This document shows, piece by piece, positions 19,778 through 29,310 of a stretch of 64,000 nt of DNA. A program made the translations under genes and the position numbers. Origin of the DNA: Skermanella mucosa (lineage in GTDB: Bacteria > Pseudomonadota > Alphaproteobacteria > Azospirillales > Azospirillaceae); NCBI RefSeq assembly GCF_016765655.2, contig NZ_CP086106.1, positions 1,052,501 to 1,116,500 of the forward strand, written 5' to 3'. Numbering within the stretch: position 1 is the first letter of the stretch; each line of letters opens with the position of its first letter. The notes below the pieces were generated by a model. It made no database searches, was not told the origin of the DNA, and saw only the letters and a program-made list of their open reading frames with translations.

Positions 19778-21644
19778 AGGTCCCGTCCCGCAGCAGCCAG
19801 ACGCGGACGGGGTTGCTCTTGCCGCGGAGCGCGACCTCGCCGACCGGCAGCCCCGCGATGCCGGGGCCGGCCGCCTTCCAGGTGGTCTCGCCGACGATCA
19901 CCTGGCACCAGGGCGACGTCGTCTCCGCCACCTCCTTGGCATGGGCCTCCAGGCGGGCGGCGGTGTTGGCCGTGTCGCCCAGCAGCGAATATTCCCGGTG
20001 CCGCTCCCCTCCCAGGCTGCCGACCACCAGGGGGCCGGTATGGATGCCGATCCGGATGATCACGGGCGGCAGCCCTTCCTCCCGCCACAGCCGGTTCAGG
20101 CTCTCCAGCTCGCGGCCCATGGCGAGGGCACAGTCCATCGCCCGCGCCGCGTCGGCATCGATCCCGGCCTGGGTGGTGCGGGCGACCGGCGCCCCGAACA
20201 CGGCCAGGACGGCGTCCCCGATGAAGCGCAGCACCACCCCGTCATGCTCGCCGACCAGCCCGGTCATGGCTTCCAGATAGGTGTCCAGCCACCGGATCAG
20301 CGCCTCGGGCGGCAGCGTCTCGCAGATCGTCGTGAAGCCCCGTATGTCCGAGAACAGGACGGTGGCGGTGAGCTGCTGGGGCTTCGGCCGCCCTCCCGCC
20401 ATGAAGGTCGCCCGCTCCCGCCACATCTCCTCCGCGACCGGCTGGGAGACATGGGTCGCGAACAGCCGCATCAGGGTCCGGCGGTCTGCCCGCTCGCGCA
20501 GCGACCGGTGCGCCGCCATGCCGCCGATCCCGCCGGCCAGGGCCAGCGAGGGAGCGAGCAGGGGGACCAGCGGCCCGCCCAGGGCGAACAGGGCGGCGGC
20601 GCCCGCCCACAGCGCCGTCGTCAGCGCGGCGCCCGACGCGGCGAGCAGCCAGACCGGCAGCCCGGCCATGGCCAGCGTCACCCCGGCGGCGGCGAGCGCC
20701 AGGGTCAGCGCGCCCTCCCACCCAGGCGTCAGCCGCCCGTCGGCGCGCCCTTCCAGCATCTGGGCCAGGACATGGGCCTGGATCTCCACCCCCGGCATGC
20801 TGGTCCCGGTCCTGGACGGCGGCGTCCGGTGGCGGTCCGTTCCCGACAGCACGGTGCCGACCAGGACCACCTTGCCGGCCAGCCAGTCCGGCGGCAGCAG
20901 GTGGACCAGTTCCGCGGGATATATGGGGAACGGCGGCGTCGCCTCGTCCGGCCCGGCGCGCCAGGCGATCCGGAAAGGACCGGCGGGCGGCTCCGCGCCC
21001 AGGGCGAGCGCCAGCCGGGCGGGGAAGCTCGGCGTCCCGTCCGCCGCCGCCGGCACGTGCCAGCGGACGGAGCCGTCCAGCGTGTCCTTCGCCAGGTTGG
21101 CGTAGCCGTGGGGGATGCCGGACAGGAAGGCGCCGAGGAACGCGTGCTGCTTCTCCGTCAGGGCGGTCTGCTCCAGGGCCGAGATCGCCACCACCGGGAT
21201 GCCGGGCTCGGCCAGCCGGCGGCGCAGGGCCTCGTCCAGCTCCGGCAAGGTGGGCTGGTCGAACAGGATGTCGATGCCGATGGCCCGGACGCCTGCCGCC
21301 CGGAGCCGGCCGACCAGGTCTGCCAGGAACCCGCGGTCCACCGGGGACCGGCAGGCCAGCGCCGCGAAACTGTCCTCCCCCAGGGCCACCATGGCGATCC
21401 CGGCGTGCTGGGGCTCCGGAGGGGCGAAATGCCCGATCTGGATGTCGCTGAAGCTCTCGTCCGCCAGCCTCAGCGGCGGCACGATCCGGACGAGCAGGAA
21501 GGAGGCGGCCGCGATCCCCAGGACGATCGCCCCCGTGATCGCCCCCGTGAACCAGGACGGCGACAGCCCCGCGGGCAGGGCGCGGAACCGGCCGCCCGGC
21601 CTGCCGGCGTCAAGCTCCCGATCGGGCGTTCCGACCTCCTGCAA
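19764..21644 (-). CDS. CHASE2-domain adenylate/guanylate cyclase
   Basis: A 626-residue membrane signalling protein. One membrane segment (about residues 33-53) leads into an extracytoplasmic CHASE2 domain (about 60-290), identified by GIAMVALGEDSFAAL and GIDILFDQPT. Three membrane segments follow (about 308-375), then a class III nucleotide cyclase domain with TATVLFSDIRGFT and RIGIHTGPLVVG. The metal-binding Asp residues of SDIRGF are present. It starts with TTG at 21644, with TGAGG 4 bases upstream, six bases after the DUF4384 gene, so it is coupled to it. Whether it makes cAMP or cGMP cannot be told by eye. Confidence 0.9.
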   Translation of the reverse strand: MQEVGTPDRELDAGRPGGRFRALPAGLSPSWFTGAITGAIVLGIAAASFLLVRIVPPLRLADESFSDIQIGHFAPPEPQHAGIAMVALGEDSFAALACRSPVDRGFLADLVGRLRAAGVRAIGIDILFDQPTLPELDEALRRRLAEPGIPVVAISALEQTALTEKQHAFLGAFLSGIPHGYANLAKDTLDGSVRWHVPAAADGTPSFPARLALALGAEPPAGPFRIAWRAGPDEATPPFPIYPAELVHLLPPDWLAGKVVLVGTVLSGTDRHRTPPSRTGTSMPGVEIQAHVLAQMLEGRADGRLTPGWEGALTLALAAAGVTLAMAGLPVWLLAASGAALTTALWAGAAALFALGGPLVPLLAPSLALAGGIGGMAAHRSLRERADRRTLMRLFATHVSQPVAEEMWRERATFMAGGRPKPQQLTATVLFSDIRGFTTICETLPPEALIRWLDTYLEAMTGLVGEHDGVVLRFIGDAVLAVFGAPVARTTQAGIDADAARAMDCALAMGRELESLNRLWREEGLPPVIIRIGIHTGPLVVGSLGGERHREYSLLGDTANTAARLEAHAKEVAETTSPWCQVIVGETTWKAAGPGIAGLPVGEVALRGKSNPVRVWLLRDGTFSGP

Positions 21645-21650
21645 GCGACC

Positions 21651-22817
21651 TCACTCGACCCGTAGCACGATCTGGGCGACCACCAGCCGCGTCCGCTTCA
21701 GCCCGTCAAGCGTGTCCTCCAGCCGCTCGACCGCGTCGCCGTCCATCGGGCGGAACGCCTGGGCTTCGGTGGGCAGCGAGGGCGACAGGTCCTGGTCGGC
21801 GGCGAAGCAGCGGATCTCGCCGTCGCCGCCGAGCTCCGACGCCGACAGCGGGAGCGGCATCCTGTCGCCCGGGAAGGTCATGGGCGTGTGCCCCTCGACC
21901 AGCGAGCCGTCCGACTGGTAGGACGGGAAGATCGGGATCAGGTCGTTCCGCCGCCTCAGATAGCAGTACAGGTGCGCGTCCCGGTTGGTCTGGAGCACCA
22001 GGCGGATCTGGTCACCGGGCCGGTACGTGGGATAGAGCCCGCGGTCGGACGACAGGTACAGGTCCAGCGGGGCCAGCGCCTCGCCCATGGCGGTCAGGAC
22101 ATGTTCCGCCTGCCGGTTGCAGCCGGCCCGGACGAGCGCCACGGCCAGCGCGCCGGGGTCGCCGGCCGCCGCTTCCCGATCCTCGATCAGCCGAAGAACC
22201 AGCGCGTTGCTCCGGGTCCGGTCGCCGCTCATGGCGAGCATCCGCGCGCCGTCGGCCAGCGGCGCCTGCTCCGGCCAAGGCTGAACCGCGGCGTCGTCCG
22301 GCCACGACACCACGGTTTCCTCTCCATCGGCGGCGTGCAGGATCGCCCGCTCGAAGGCCGGGTCGGCGGGCCTCCGAAGCTCCGGCACCTGCCCGGCGGC
22401 GGCGCACCAGGTTCCCGGCAGCGACAGGTCGATCGGGGCCAGCCCGCCGGATGGGCCGCTCTGGGCGGGATCGACGGAACGGGCGGCGCCCAGATCGTTC
22501 TGGGCGAAACGGTCGCCGCCGAACAGTCCGGACAGGCGGCCCTGGACGGGGGTGCCGCCGGACAGCCGGTCCAGCGGGCCGTCGTAGGGGCCCTTCACCG
22601 TGATCGTCCGGCCGCTGGCGAACAGGAACAGGGCGTTGGTCCCTTCCGGCAGATGGACCGGGGCGCCGTCCTCGACCACCTGGCCCACGGTGAAGCCCGG
22701 GACGGTGGCGGAGACGACGATGGCCTGGTCCGCCGCGGCGGTACCGGCGGCGCAGAGCGAGACCGCCAGGACCAGCCAGCCCGGCGGCCGCTGGGTTCGG
22801 GGATATCGGATCAGCAT
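21651..22817 (-). CDS. DUF4384 domain secreted protein
   Basis: A 388-residue exported protein with a signal peptide (cut after TAAADQ region, about residue 29). The C-terminal DUF4384 domain has YRPGDQIRLVLQTNRDAHLYCY and LIPIFPSYQSDGSLVEG, a beta-sandwich often found with surface or periplasmic signalling and caspase-like genes. The ATG at 22817 was chosen for its GGAGG ribosome site; an upstream in-frame ATG lacks one. It sits 80 bases after the caspase-like gene and 6 bases before the cyclase, forming a three-gene set. Confidence 0.85.
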   Translation of the reverse strand: MLIRYPRTQRPPGWLVLAVSLCAAGTAAADQAIVVSATVPGFTVGQVVEDGAPVHLPEGTNALFLFASGRTITVKGPYDGPLDRLSGGTPVQGRLSGLFGGDRFAQNDLGAARSVDPAQSGPSGGLAPIDLSLPGTWCAAAGQVPELRRPADPAFERAILHAADGEETVVSWPDDAAVQPWPEQAPLADGARMLAMSGDRTRSNALVLRLIEDREAAAGDPGALAVALVRAGCNRQAEHVLTAMGEALAPLDLYLSSDRGLYPTYRPGDQIRLVLQTNRDAHLYCYLRRRNDLIPIFPSYQSDGSLVEGHTPMTFPGDRMPLPLSASELGGDGEIRCFAADQDLSPSLPTEAQAFRPMDGDAVERLEDTLDGLKRTRLVVAQIVLRVE

Positions 22818-22897
22818 GGTAACCTCCGTGAATGCCGCCCCATGCTGACCTCTCCCGTGCATGCCCGCAGTAAACCAGGCGACACCTTCGCCCGGAT

Positions 22898-25456
22898 TCA
22901 GTTCAGGTCACGGGCGACCCGGAACCCGTTGGCAAGGTAGCGGACGTCCTGGTCGTAGTTGAAGCGGCCGGTCACCGACAGCGAGTCCGCGTCGTTCCGC
23001 CAGGACCCGCCGCGCAGGACCCGTTTGCGGCAGTCGCCCTGGGTCCAGGCGCCGCCGTCCGCCGGGGCTCCCCGGTAGTCCTTGTTCCAGCAGTCGGCCA
23101 CCCACTCGGCGACGCCGCCGTTCATGTCGTAGAGGCCCATCGGATTGGGCTTGAAGCTGCCCACCGGCAGGGGGGTCAGCCGTTCGTACATGCCCCCGCA
23201 GTTCTCGCAGTTGGCGTTCGCCACGCCGACCACCTCGCCCCACCAGAAGCGTCCGGCGGTGCCGGCGCGGGCGGCATACTCCCATTCCGCCTCGCTGGGG
23301 AGGCGGTACTTCTGCCCGGTCTTCTTGGACAGCCAGATCGTATAGGCGAGGGCGTCCCGCCAGTGGACATTGTGGACCGGCGTCTCGTCCGTGGCGCTGG
23401 CCATGCGCGGCATGTCGCTGCAGCCGCCGCCCTGGACGCAGGCGCGCCACTCCGCCACCGTGACCTCGAACATGCCCAGGGCGAACGGCTTGCCCAGGCT
23501 CACCTTGTGGCTCGGCTGCTCGCTGGGATCGCCGCGCGCGGAGCCCATGGTGAAGCTGCCGGCCGGCAGGCGGACCATGATCGGGCATTCCGGGCAGTCC
23601 TGGAAGCTGTTGGACTGGCCCTTGTTGCGAGTCGCCGGGGAGGCCGGCGGTTCGGCCGCCGCCAGTTGCCCGGCGGGCTTGGCCGGCTCCGGCTTCGGTG
23701 GTTCCGGCTTGGGAGGTTCCGCCGCCTTGGCCGGCTCCGGCTTGGCGGGCGCCGGTTTGCGCGGCTCGGCCACGGCGACCTCCACCTTCGCCGGAGGCGC
23801 CGGGGCGGCCGGTGCCGCAGCCGGTGCCGCCGCCTGTGCCGCAGCCGGGGGGATGGGCTTGGCGGGTGTAAGGGCCGTCACCCGTTCACGGGCCAGCGGG
23901 GCGTTCCTGCTGTCCGGGAAGAGCTGCAGGTAGGCGGCGAAGTCGGCCGCCTGGCCGCGCGTCCGGACCTGCTGCCACAGGGCGTCGGCAAGCTCCGGAC
24001 CGGCCGGGGGCGTGCCGGCGGTATCCAGTTCGATGCGGACCGAGGCGGTCGCCTTGCCGCCGCGCCCGTCGTCCGCCAGGATCGCGAAGCTGCCGGCCTC
24101 GCCGGGAGCCGACTGCCCGGGATCGTAGGTCAGGCCGGCGAGGTCGGCGGCGGTAAGCTTCTCGCCCACCCGGACCGGCTGCGCCCCCTTGCGCACCGAC
24201 CCGCGGGACGGAACGGCGGCGACCGTCATCGTCAGGGCGTCGCCGTCGGGATCGCTCGGCGCCTCCAGGCCCAGCTGCGGAAGCGCCATCCGGAAGGTTC
24301 CCTCCCCGGCCACGACCGGCGGGCGGTTCGACTGGTTGACGGTGATCGGGATCCTTCCGGGAGCGGTCCCGCCCTTGTTGTCCATGACGGCGAAATCGAA
24401 ACTGCCGGCCGGGCCGATCGTGCCGACGTCCGGCTTGTAGGTCACCTGGGACAGCTGCGCGATGCTCAGATAGTCGCCGATCAGCACCAGCCTTTCGCCG
24501 AGCCGGACCTGCCCGCTGGAGGGAAGCCCGGAGACCTGGGCGAATACCTCGTCGCCGTCCGGGTCGGTGATGCGTCCGATGCCGAGCTTGACGGCGTCCG
24601 AGGTATCGCCGACGACGATCGGCTTCAGGGCCGGCAGCTCCGGGTTCCGGTTCGGCGGGGTCGGGTTGAAATAGAACGGCGTGGCGCCGAGCGATCCGAA
24701 GATGAACGGTTCCTGCCGGCCCTGGGTCGCCTCCATGACATTGTCGCGGACCCGGCGGAAGAACAGGCCCAGCTCCAGTCCCGGCACGTTCAGGTTCTTC
24801 AGGAGCGCCATGGTGTAGGGGCTGTGCTCGCCGGTGCCGTCCTCGGCCAGTGCGTCCGCCCGCGTCGCCAGCGCCACCAGCGTGTCGCTCGGCGTGTCGT
24901 CGACCCGCGACAGGCCGGCGGAAACGTCGCGCTCCCGCAGCGCGCCGGCATTGCTCCGCGACAGCCGGTCGGCGAACGGGTTGTTGCGGCAGGCGTCCAG
25001 GATCAGCACCCCCAGCTTCCGCGCCTGGGCCAGCTCCCCCAGGATCAGGTTGAGCGGCATCGCCTCGTAGACCAGGTCGCGCTCGCGCTCCAGCCGGGCG
25101 TCGGACGGCAGCAGATAGTTCTGGCCGCGCACCTGCAGGCCGTGGCCGGCATAGAATATAACCGCCACGTCCGCCTCGGCGGCGCGGATGCCGAAATCGC
25201 GCAGCCGCCCGGAAAAGCCGCGATTGTCCAGGTCGTAGGCTTCCTCCACCTCGAACTTGAGGTTCCTCAGGGCGGCGGCGATCGCGCGGGCGTCGTTGGA
25301 CGGGTTGGGCAGGGCCGGGGCGAACTGGTAGGCGCCGATGCCGATCACCAGCGCGATGCGCTTGTCCGCATCGGCGGCGCTCGCCGGACCCGCGCCCAGT
25401 TGCAGGGCGCAGGACAGGGCGAAGACCACCAGGCAAATGAACCGCAGAACTCTCAT
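22898..25456 (-). CDS. caspase-like protease fused to a formylglycine-generating-enzyme-like domain
   Basis: An 852-residue exported protein. After a signal peptide (about 1-27) comes a caspase-like (peptidase C14) domain at about 30-270 with the catalytic His105 (FYAGHG) and Cys156 (DACRNNP). Next are two repeats (about 290-480) with SDPDGD-type motifs resembling cadherin-like/Ig folds, a Pro/Ala/Lys linker (about 530-620), and a C-terminal SUMF1/FGE-like domain (about 628-850) with PAGSFTMGS, YRLPSEAEWEYAARAG and RVLRGGSW. Both catalytic caspase residues are present, so it may be active. It leads the DUF4384-cyclase set. Confidence 0.92.
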   Translation of the reverse strand: MRVLRFICLVVFALSCALQLGAGPASAADADKRIALVIGIGAYQFAPALPNPSNDARAIAAALRNLKFEVEEAYDLDNRGFSGRLRDFGIRAAEADVAVIFYAGHGLQVRGQNYLLPSDARLERERDLVYEAMPLNLILGELAQARKLGVLILDACRNNPFADRLSRSNAGALRERDVSAGLSRVDDTPSDTLVALATRADALAEDGTGEHSPYTMALLKNLNVPGLELGLFFRRVRDNVMEATQGRQEPFIFGSLGATPFYFNPTPPNRNPELPALKPIVVGDTSDAVKLGIGRITDPDGDEVFAQVSGLPSSGQVRLGERLVLIGDYLSIAQLSQVTYKPDVGTIGPAGSFDFAVMDNKGGTAPGRIPITVNQSNRPPVVAGEGTFRMALPQLGLEAPSDPDGDALTMTVAAVPSRGSVRKGAQPVRVGEKLTAADLAGLTYDPGQSAPGEAGSFAILADDGRGGKATASVRIELDTAGTPPAGPELADALWQQVRTRGQAADFAAYLQLFPDSRNAPLARERVTALTPAKPIPPAAAQAAAPAAAPAAPAPPAKVEVAVAEPRKPAPAKPEPAKAAEPPKPEPPKPEPAKPAGQLAAAEPPASPATRNKGQSNSFQDCPECPIMVRLPAGSFTMGSARGDPSEQPSHKVSLGKPFALGMFEVTVAEWRACVQGGGCSDMPRMASATDETPVHNVHWRDALAYTIWLSKKTGQKYRLPSEAEWEYAARAGTAGRFWWGEVVGVANANCENCGGMYERLTPLPVGSFKPNPMGLYDMNGGVAEWVADCWNKDYRGAPADGGAWTQGDCRKRVLRGGSWRNDADSLSVTGRFNYDQDVRYLANGFRVARDLN

Positions 25457-25819
25457 CAGAGAAACGTCCCCACTGTCGCATTCCTCGCCGCCCGGCCGGG
25501 GCTTCGGGCCTGGCCGGCTGCGGCAGCCGACGGTAACATCCTTAATTTATTATAACCCCGGCATGCCGCTCCAGGACAAGCAGGAAAATTAAGTATTCCG
25601 AGAGTTATGCCAAACCGAACGGGTAGTGAGCTTTAGTGAGGACTCATTCTAGTCTTCATTGCAAGGCTATGTCCTCATGGGATTCCCAGATGTCTTCTTG
25701 TCTGCCACGGTGGCAGGGGTGAAGGCGTTCACAGACGACAGGAACGGCGGCGGCCTAATGTAGGGGATCGACATGGCGGACCCTCCGCCGGTCACTGTCT
25801 CTCGGGGAGGTGCCTCTCT

Positions 25820-26137
25820 ATGCGGACACCGACGGCTATCCTGATGGCATGGGCCTGCCTGGCCCTGGCGGCACCCGGCGATGCCGGGGCCAAGGAACTG
25901 AACCAGCGGACACACCTGGAGCCCCGCTTCAACGGCAAGATCCAGATGGAGATCGCCAAGAGCTGGCGCCGGCGCGGCGAACTCCAGGACCAGGACTTCA
26001 CCCAGGGCGGCAAGCTGTCCTGCGGCAGCCAGGCCGTGGGCAACGTCTATGTTCCCCGGGGCGCCACGGCCCCGCGCGAGGTCGTCACGATCATCACCGG
26101 CGACGTGATCAACAATGTGGGGCGCGGCGGATGCTGA
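25820..26137 (+). CDS. small secreted hypothetical protein
   Basis: A 105-residue protein with a signal peptide (about residues 1-24, ending AGAKE) and a polar remainder with two later Cys (LSCGSQ and the final Cys). No family recognised. It overlaps the next gene by 7 bases (ATGCTGA), so the two are translationally coupled, and a GGGGAGG-like ribosome site precedes its ATG. Confidence 0.7.
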   Translation: MRTPTAILMAWACLALAAPGDAGAKELNQRTHLEPRFNGKIQMEIAKSWRRRGELQDQDFTQGGKLSCGSQAVGNVYVPRGATAPREVVTIITGDVINNVGRGGC

Positions 26138-26502
26138 CCGGCTTTGGCTTCGCACACCCCATGCTCCGGCCGATCGTCCTGAGCCTCGCCCTGTCGGCGC
26201 TCGCCGCCGGCGTCGCCACCGCCACCGTGGTGAAGGCCACCGTGGTGAAGGAAGGAGGGCCGCAGCTGGGGGCGAGGTCGGGAGGCGCCGCCCCGGTGGT
26301 GCCGGACGGCGCCGTGCGCCTGCAATGCTGGCAGCAGGGCAGCCGCATCATCGACGAGGGCGACCTGCGGGACGCGGCGGTGAACTATTTCGACACGTCC
26401 AACAGCCTGCGCTTTCGCCGCGGGTCCGCGCCCGGCCGCATGGTGATGCTGCTCAGCCCGGCCCCGGAGACCACCTGCCTGCTGATCGAGGACGGCGAGT
26501 AG
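26131..26502 (+). CDS. secreted hypothetical protein
   Basis: A 123-residue protein with an N-terminal hydrophobic segment (about 10-32, LSLALSALAAGVATA) that looks like a signal peptide, then a short globular domain with two cysteines (LQCWQQG and TTCLLIE) that could form a disulfide. No family recognised. It starts inside the end of the upstream gene; an in-frame ATG ten codons later is also possible. Confidence 0.65.
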   Translation: MLTGFGFAHPMLRPIVLSLALSALAAGVATATVVKATVVKEGGPQLGARSGGAAPVVPDGAVRLQCWQQGSRIIDEGDLRDAAVNYFDTSNSLRFRRGSAPGRMVMLLSPAPETTCLLIEDGE

Positions 26503-26538
26503 CCCGCGGCGCAGGCCCCTCATTGCTGGAGTTGCCCC

Positions 26539-27336
26539 ATGACGAACCGGTACCGGCTGGCCATCGCCCTGATGGCCTTGACCCTGGCCGCGGGACCCGC
26601 CGCGGCGGGGGATCGCGCGACGATCGACGAGAGCTTCGGCGCGGCCGCGCTCGACCTGCGCGGGCTGGCGGCCCGCGTGCATGTCCGCCTCCACGACTCT
26701 GGCGCCATCCGGCTGAGGGCGACCGGTCCCGCGTCCTGGATCGGGGACCTGTCCCGGCATGCCGAGGGCGGCGCGCTGGTGGTCAGCGCCGGGCCGGTCC
26801 AGGGTTTCGGGGCCGGGTCGGCGGTGACGATCGCGACCGGCTTCGGCGCCCGGGCGGTCACCCGCATCGGCGGCCTCACCATCACGGCGGAAGGCACCGG
26901 CGACGGCGACCTGCCGGAGGTGGAACTGTGGGTCCCGGCGGGAACCCCGCTGACCGCGACCTCGGCCGTCGGCGATTGGGACATCGCCGACCTGAAGGCG
27001 CCGCTCACCATCGAGGTCGCCGCCGGGCAGATCGCCGCGGGCGCCGTCACCGACGCAACGGTCAGGATCCTCGGCAGCGGCACCGTCACGGTCGCCCGGG
27101 TGGACGGCGACTTGGGCGCGGATCTTTCCGGCGCCGGCGGCATCACCGTGGCCGGCGGCCGGGTGGACATGCTGACGGCGTCCATCGCGGGAACCGGCAC
27201 CATCCGGGTCCAGGCCCCGGCGGAGCGCGCCGACCTCAGCATCTCCGGTATCGGAACCATCGACGCGGACAGGATCGCGCGGAAGCCGTCGGTACGGGTC
27301 AGCGGCGTCGGGACCGTCCGGACCGGTTTCCGGTGA
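26539..27336 (+). CDS. GIN-domain (DUF2807) secreted protein
   Basis: A 265-residue exported protein with a signal peptide (about 1-24, AAAGD). The rest has the short alternating Gly/Val/Thr repeats of the GIN/DUF2807 family, a right-handed parallel beta-helix head found in secreted adhesin-like proteins: LSGAGGITVAGGRVD, SIAGTGTIRV and ISGIGTIDADRI. It follows the small secreted genes by 36 bases and may belong to the same unit. Function unknown. Confidence 0.78.
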   Translation: MTNRYRLAIALMALTLAAGPAAAGDRATIDESFGAAALDLRGLAARVHVRLHDSGAIRLRATGPASWIGDLSRHAEGGALVVSAGPVQGFGAGSAVTIATGFGARAVTRIGGLTITAEGTGDGDLPEVELWVPAGTPLTATSAVGDWDIADLKAPLTIEVAAGQIAAGAVTDATVRILGSGTVTVARVDGDLGADLSGAGGITVAGGRVDMLTASIAGTGTIRVQAPAERADLSISGIGTIDADRIARKPSVRVSGVGTVRTGFR

Positions 27337-27404
27337 GCGGCATTCCGGGTCCGAAATCACGGTAAAGGCTGCATTAACCATGACGGCGCTAGTGTCCCCG
27401 GGAC

Positions 27405-27426
27405 GTGCCGGAACAGCTTCCGGCAC
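27405..27426 (+). terminator. hairpin between the GIN gene and the ABC exporter
   Basis: A perfect 9-base inverted repeat (GTGCCGGAA / TTCCGGCAC) with a 4-base loop. It has no T-run, so it may be a terminator-like pause, an operator, or simply mRNA structure ahead of the exporter start. Confidence 0.35.
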
Positions 27427-27447
27427 GCTTCCAGAGCACGAGACGTC

Positions 27448-29310
27448 ATGGCGACACTCCCGATTTCCCCGACCGCTCCCCAGCCTTCCCCCGGCGCGAC
27501 CGTCCATCGCGGCATCCGCGGACTCTACGCGGCCTTCTGGCGCCATGCGGAAGGCCGCAGGCCGCTGGTCGTGACGTTCCTGACCCTGCTGTTCCTGGCC
27601 CAGGCCGTGCGGCTGGCGATCCCCTACTTTTTCGGCGAGGCGGTCAATTCCCTCCAGACCGCGGGCACCCAGGACGTGACGCTCGCCGGGTGGAACATGG
27701 CCCTGATGTTCGGCGCCTGCGTGCTCGGCTGGGCGATGCACGGGCCGGGGCGGGTGCTGGAGCGCTTCATGGCGGTCCGGATCCGCGAGCGGTTCGCCGA
27801 CGCGCTCTACGCCAAGGCGGTGGCCCTGCCGCTGCGCTGGCACGAGCGCCACCATTCCGGCGACACGATCCAGCGCATGGCCAAGGCGACGCAGGCGCTG
27901 TTCGGCTTCTCGCAGAACCAGTTCATCTATCTCCAGAACTCGGTCAGCCTGGTCGGCCCGCTGGCGGCCCTGTGCCTCGTGTCGGCTTGGACCGGGGCGG
28001 CGGCCGTGCTGGGCTATGCCGTGATCTTCGCGATCCTGGTCCGGTTCGACCGGATCATGGTCTTCCTGCTGAACGAGGAGAACCGGTTCGAGCGGCGCTA
28101 CGCCGCGGAGCTGATCGATTGCCTGGGCAACATCTCCACGGTCCTGACCCTTCGCCTCCAGTCGGCGACCCGGTCCGCGGTGGCGGCCCGGCTGGCCGAA
28201 GTGTTCGCGCCGCTGCGCCGGGGCATCGTCTTCAACGAGGCGAAATGGTGCGCGATCGACCTGCTCAACAACGGCATCCGCTGCGGGCTGGTGGCGCTCT
28301 ATGCCTGGCTCGCCTGGCGGAGCGACGGCGTGATCCTGCTCGGCACCGCCGTCATGGTCCACCAGTACTCCCAGCAGATCGGGAACGTCGTCGGGTCGAT
28401 GGCGACCAACTGGCAGGACCTGGTCCGCTATCAGGCCGACATCGGCAGCGCCGACGAGATCCTCTCGGCCGAGAGCCGCCGGTCCGCCTCGGCCCTGCCG
28501 GTCCCGGCCGACTGGCGGGAGGTCCGGATCGAGGGCCTGACCTTCAGCCATGCCACGCGCCACGAGGACCGGCCGACCCTGCGCGACGTGTCCCTCGTCC
28601 TGAGGCGCGGCGCCCGGATCGCCTTCATCGGCGAGAGCGGATCGGGCAAGAGCACCCTGCTGCGGGTCCTGGCAGGGCTGTACGAGGCCGACCGGGTCTC
28701 CATCGCCTTCGACGGCGAGCCCCGGCCCGACCTGAGCGACCTCGGCCCGGTCGCGACGCTGGTGCCCCAGGACCCGGAGATCTTCGAGGGATCGGTCGTC
28801 CGGAACATAACCCTGGGCATCCCCTATCCCGCCGCGGAGGTGGAGCGGGCGTGCGCCCTGGCCTGCCTCGCCCCGGTGATCGACCGGCTGCCGATGGGCC
28901 TCGACACCGAGATCACCGAGCGCGGCCTGAACCTGTCGGGCGGGCAGAAGCAGCGGCTGGCCCTGGCGCGCGGCATCCTGGCGTCACGCGACAGCTCGCT
29001 GATCATGCTGGACGAGCCGACCAGTAGCATGGACCCGACCACCGAGGCGCGGATCTACGACAACCTGCTGGCCGAGTTCCCCGACGCCTGCATCGTGTCG
29101 TCGATCCACCGGCTGCACCTGCTGACGCGCTTCGACACCATCGTGTGGATGGCCGACGGCGCGGTCGTCGACCTGGGATCGCTCGACGCCCTGCTGGAGC
29201 GGCAGCCGGCCTTCCGGGCGCTGTGGGACGGCTATGCCGGAGCCCAGCCGGGAAGCCATCCGGCGGACGGAAGGCCGGTCGGTCACTCGGGGCTGGTGCT
29301 GGCTGCCTGA
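27448..29310 (+). CDS. ABC transporter, fused permease and ATP-binding exporter
   Basis: A 620-residue half-transporter. The N-terminal membrane domain (about residues 45-340) has several hydrophobic spans. The C-terminal ATPase has the Walker A GESGSGKST, the Q-loop PQDPEIFEGS, the signature LSGGQKQRLALARG and the Walker B IMLDEPTSSMDP. It should act as a dimer exporting an unknown substrate. The GESGSGKST region matches multidrug/lipid exporters in general, but no substrate can be assigned. It is followed by a small membrane protein on the opposite strand. Confidence 0.9.
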   Translation: MATLPISPTAPQPSPGATVHRGIRGLYAAFWRHAEGRRPLVVTFLTLLFLAQAVRLAIPYFFGEAVNSLQTAGTQDVTLAGWNMALMFGACVLGWAMHGPGRVLERFMAVRIRERFADALYAKAVALPLRWHERHHSGDTIQRMAKATQALFGFSQNQFIYLQNSVSLVGPLAALCLVSAWTGAAAVLGYAVIFAILVRFDRIMVFLLNEENRFERRYAAELIDCLGNISTVLTLRLQSATRSAVAARLAEVFAPLRRGIVFNEAKWCAIDLLNNGIRCGLVALYAWLAWRSDGVILLGTAVMVHQYSQQIGNVVGSMATNWQDLVRYQADIGSADEILSAESRRSASALPVPADWREVRIEGLTFSHATRHEDRPTLRDVSLVLRRGARIAFIGESGSGKSTLLRVLAGLYEADRVSIAFDGEPRPDLSDLGPVATLVPQDPEIFEGSVVRNITLGIPYPAAEVERACALACLAPVIDRLPMGLDTEITERGLNLSGGQKQRLALARGILASRDSSLIMLDEPTSSMDPTTEARIYDNLLAEFPDACIVSSIHRLHLLTRFDTIVWMADGAVVDLGSLDALLERQPAFRALWDGYAGAQPGSHPADGRPVGHSGLVLAA

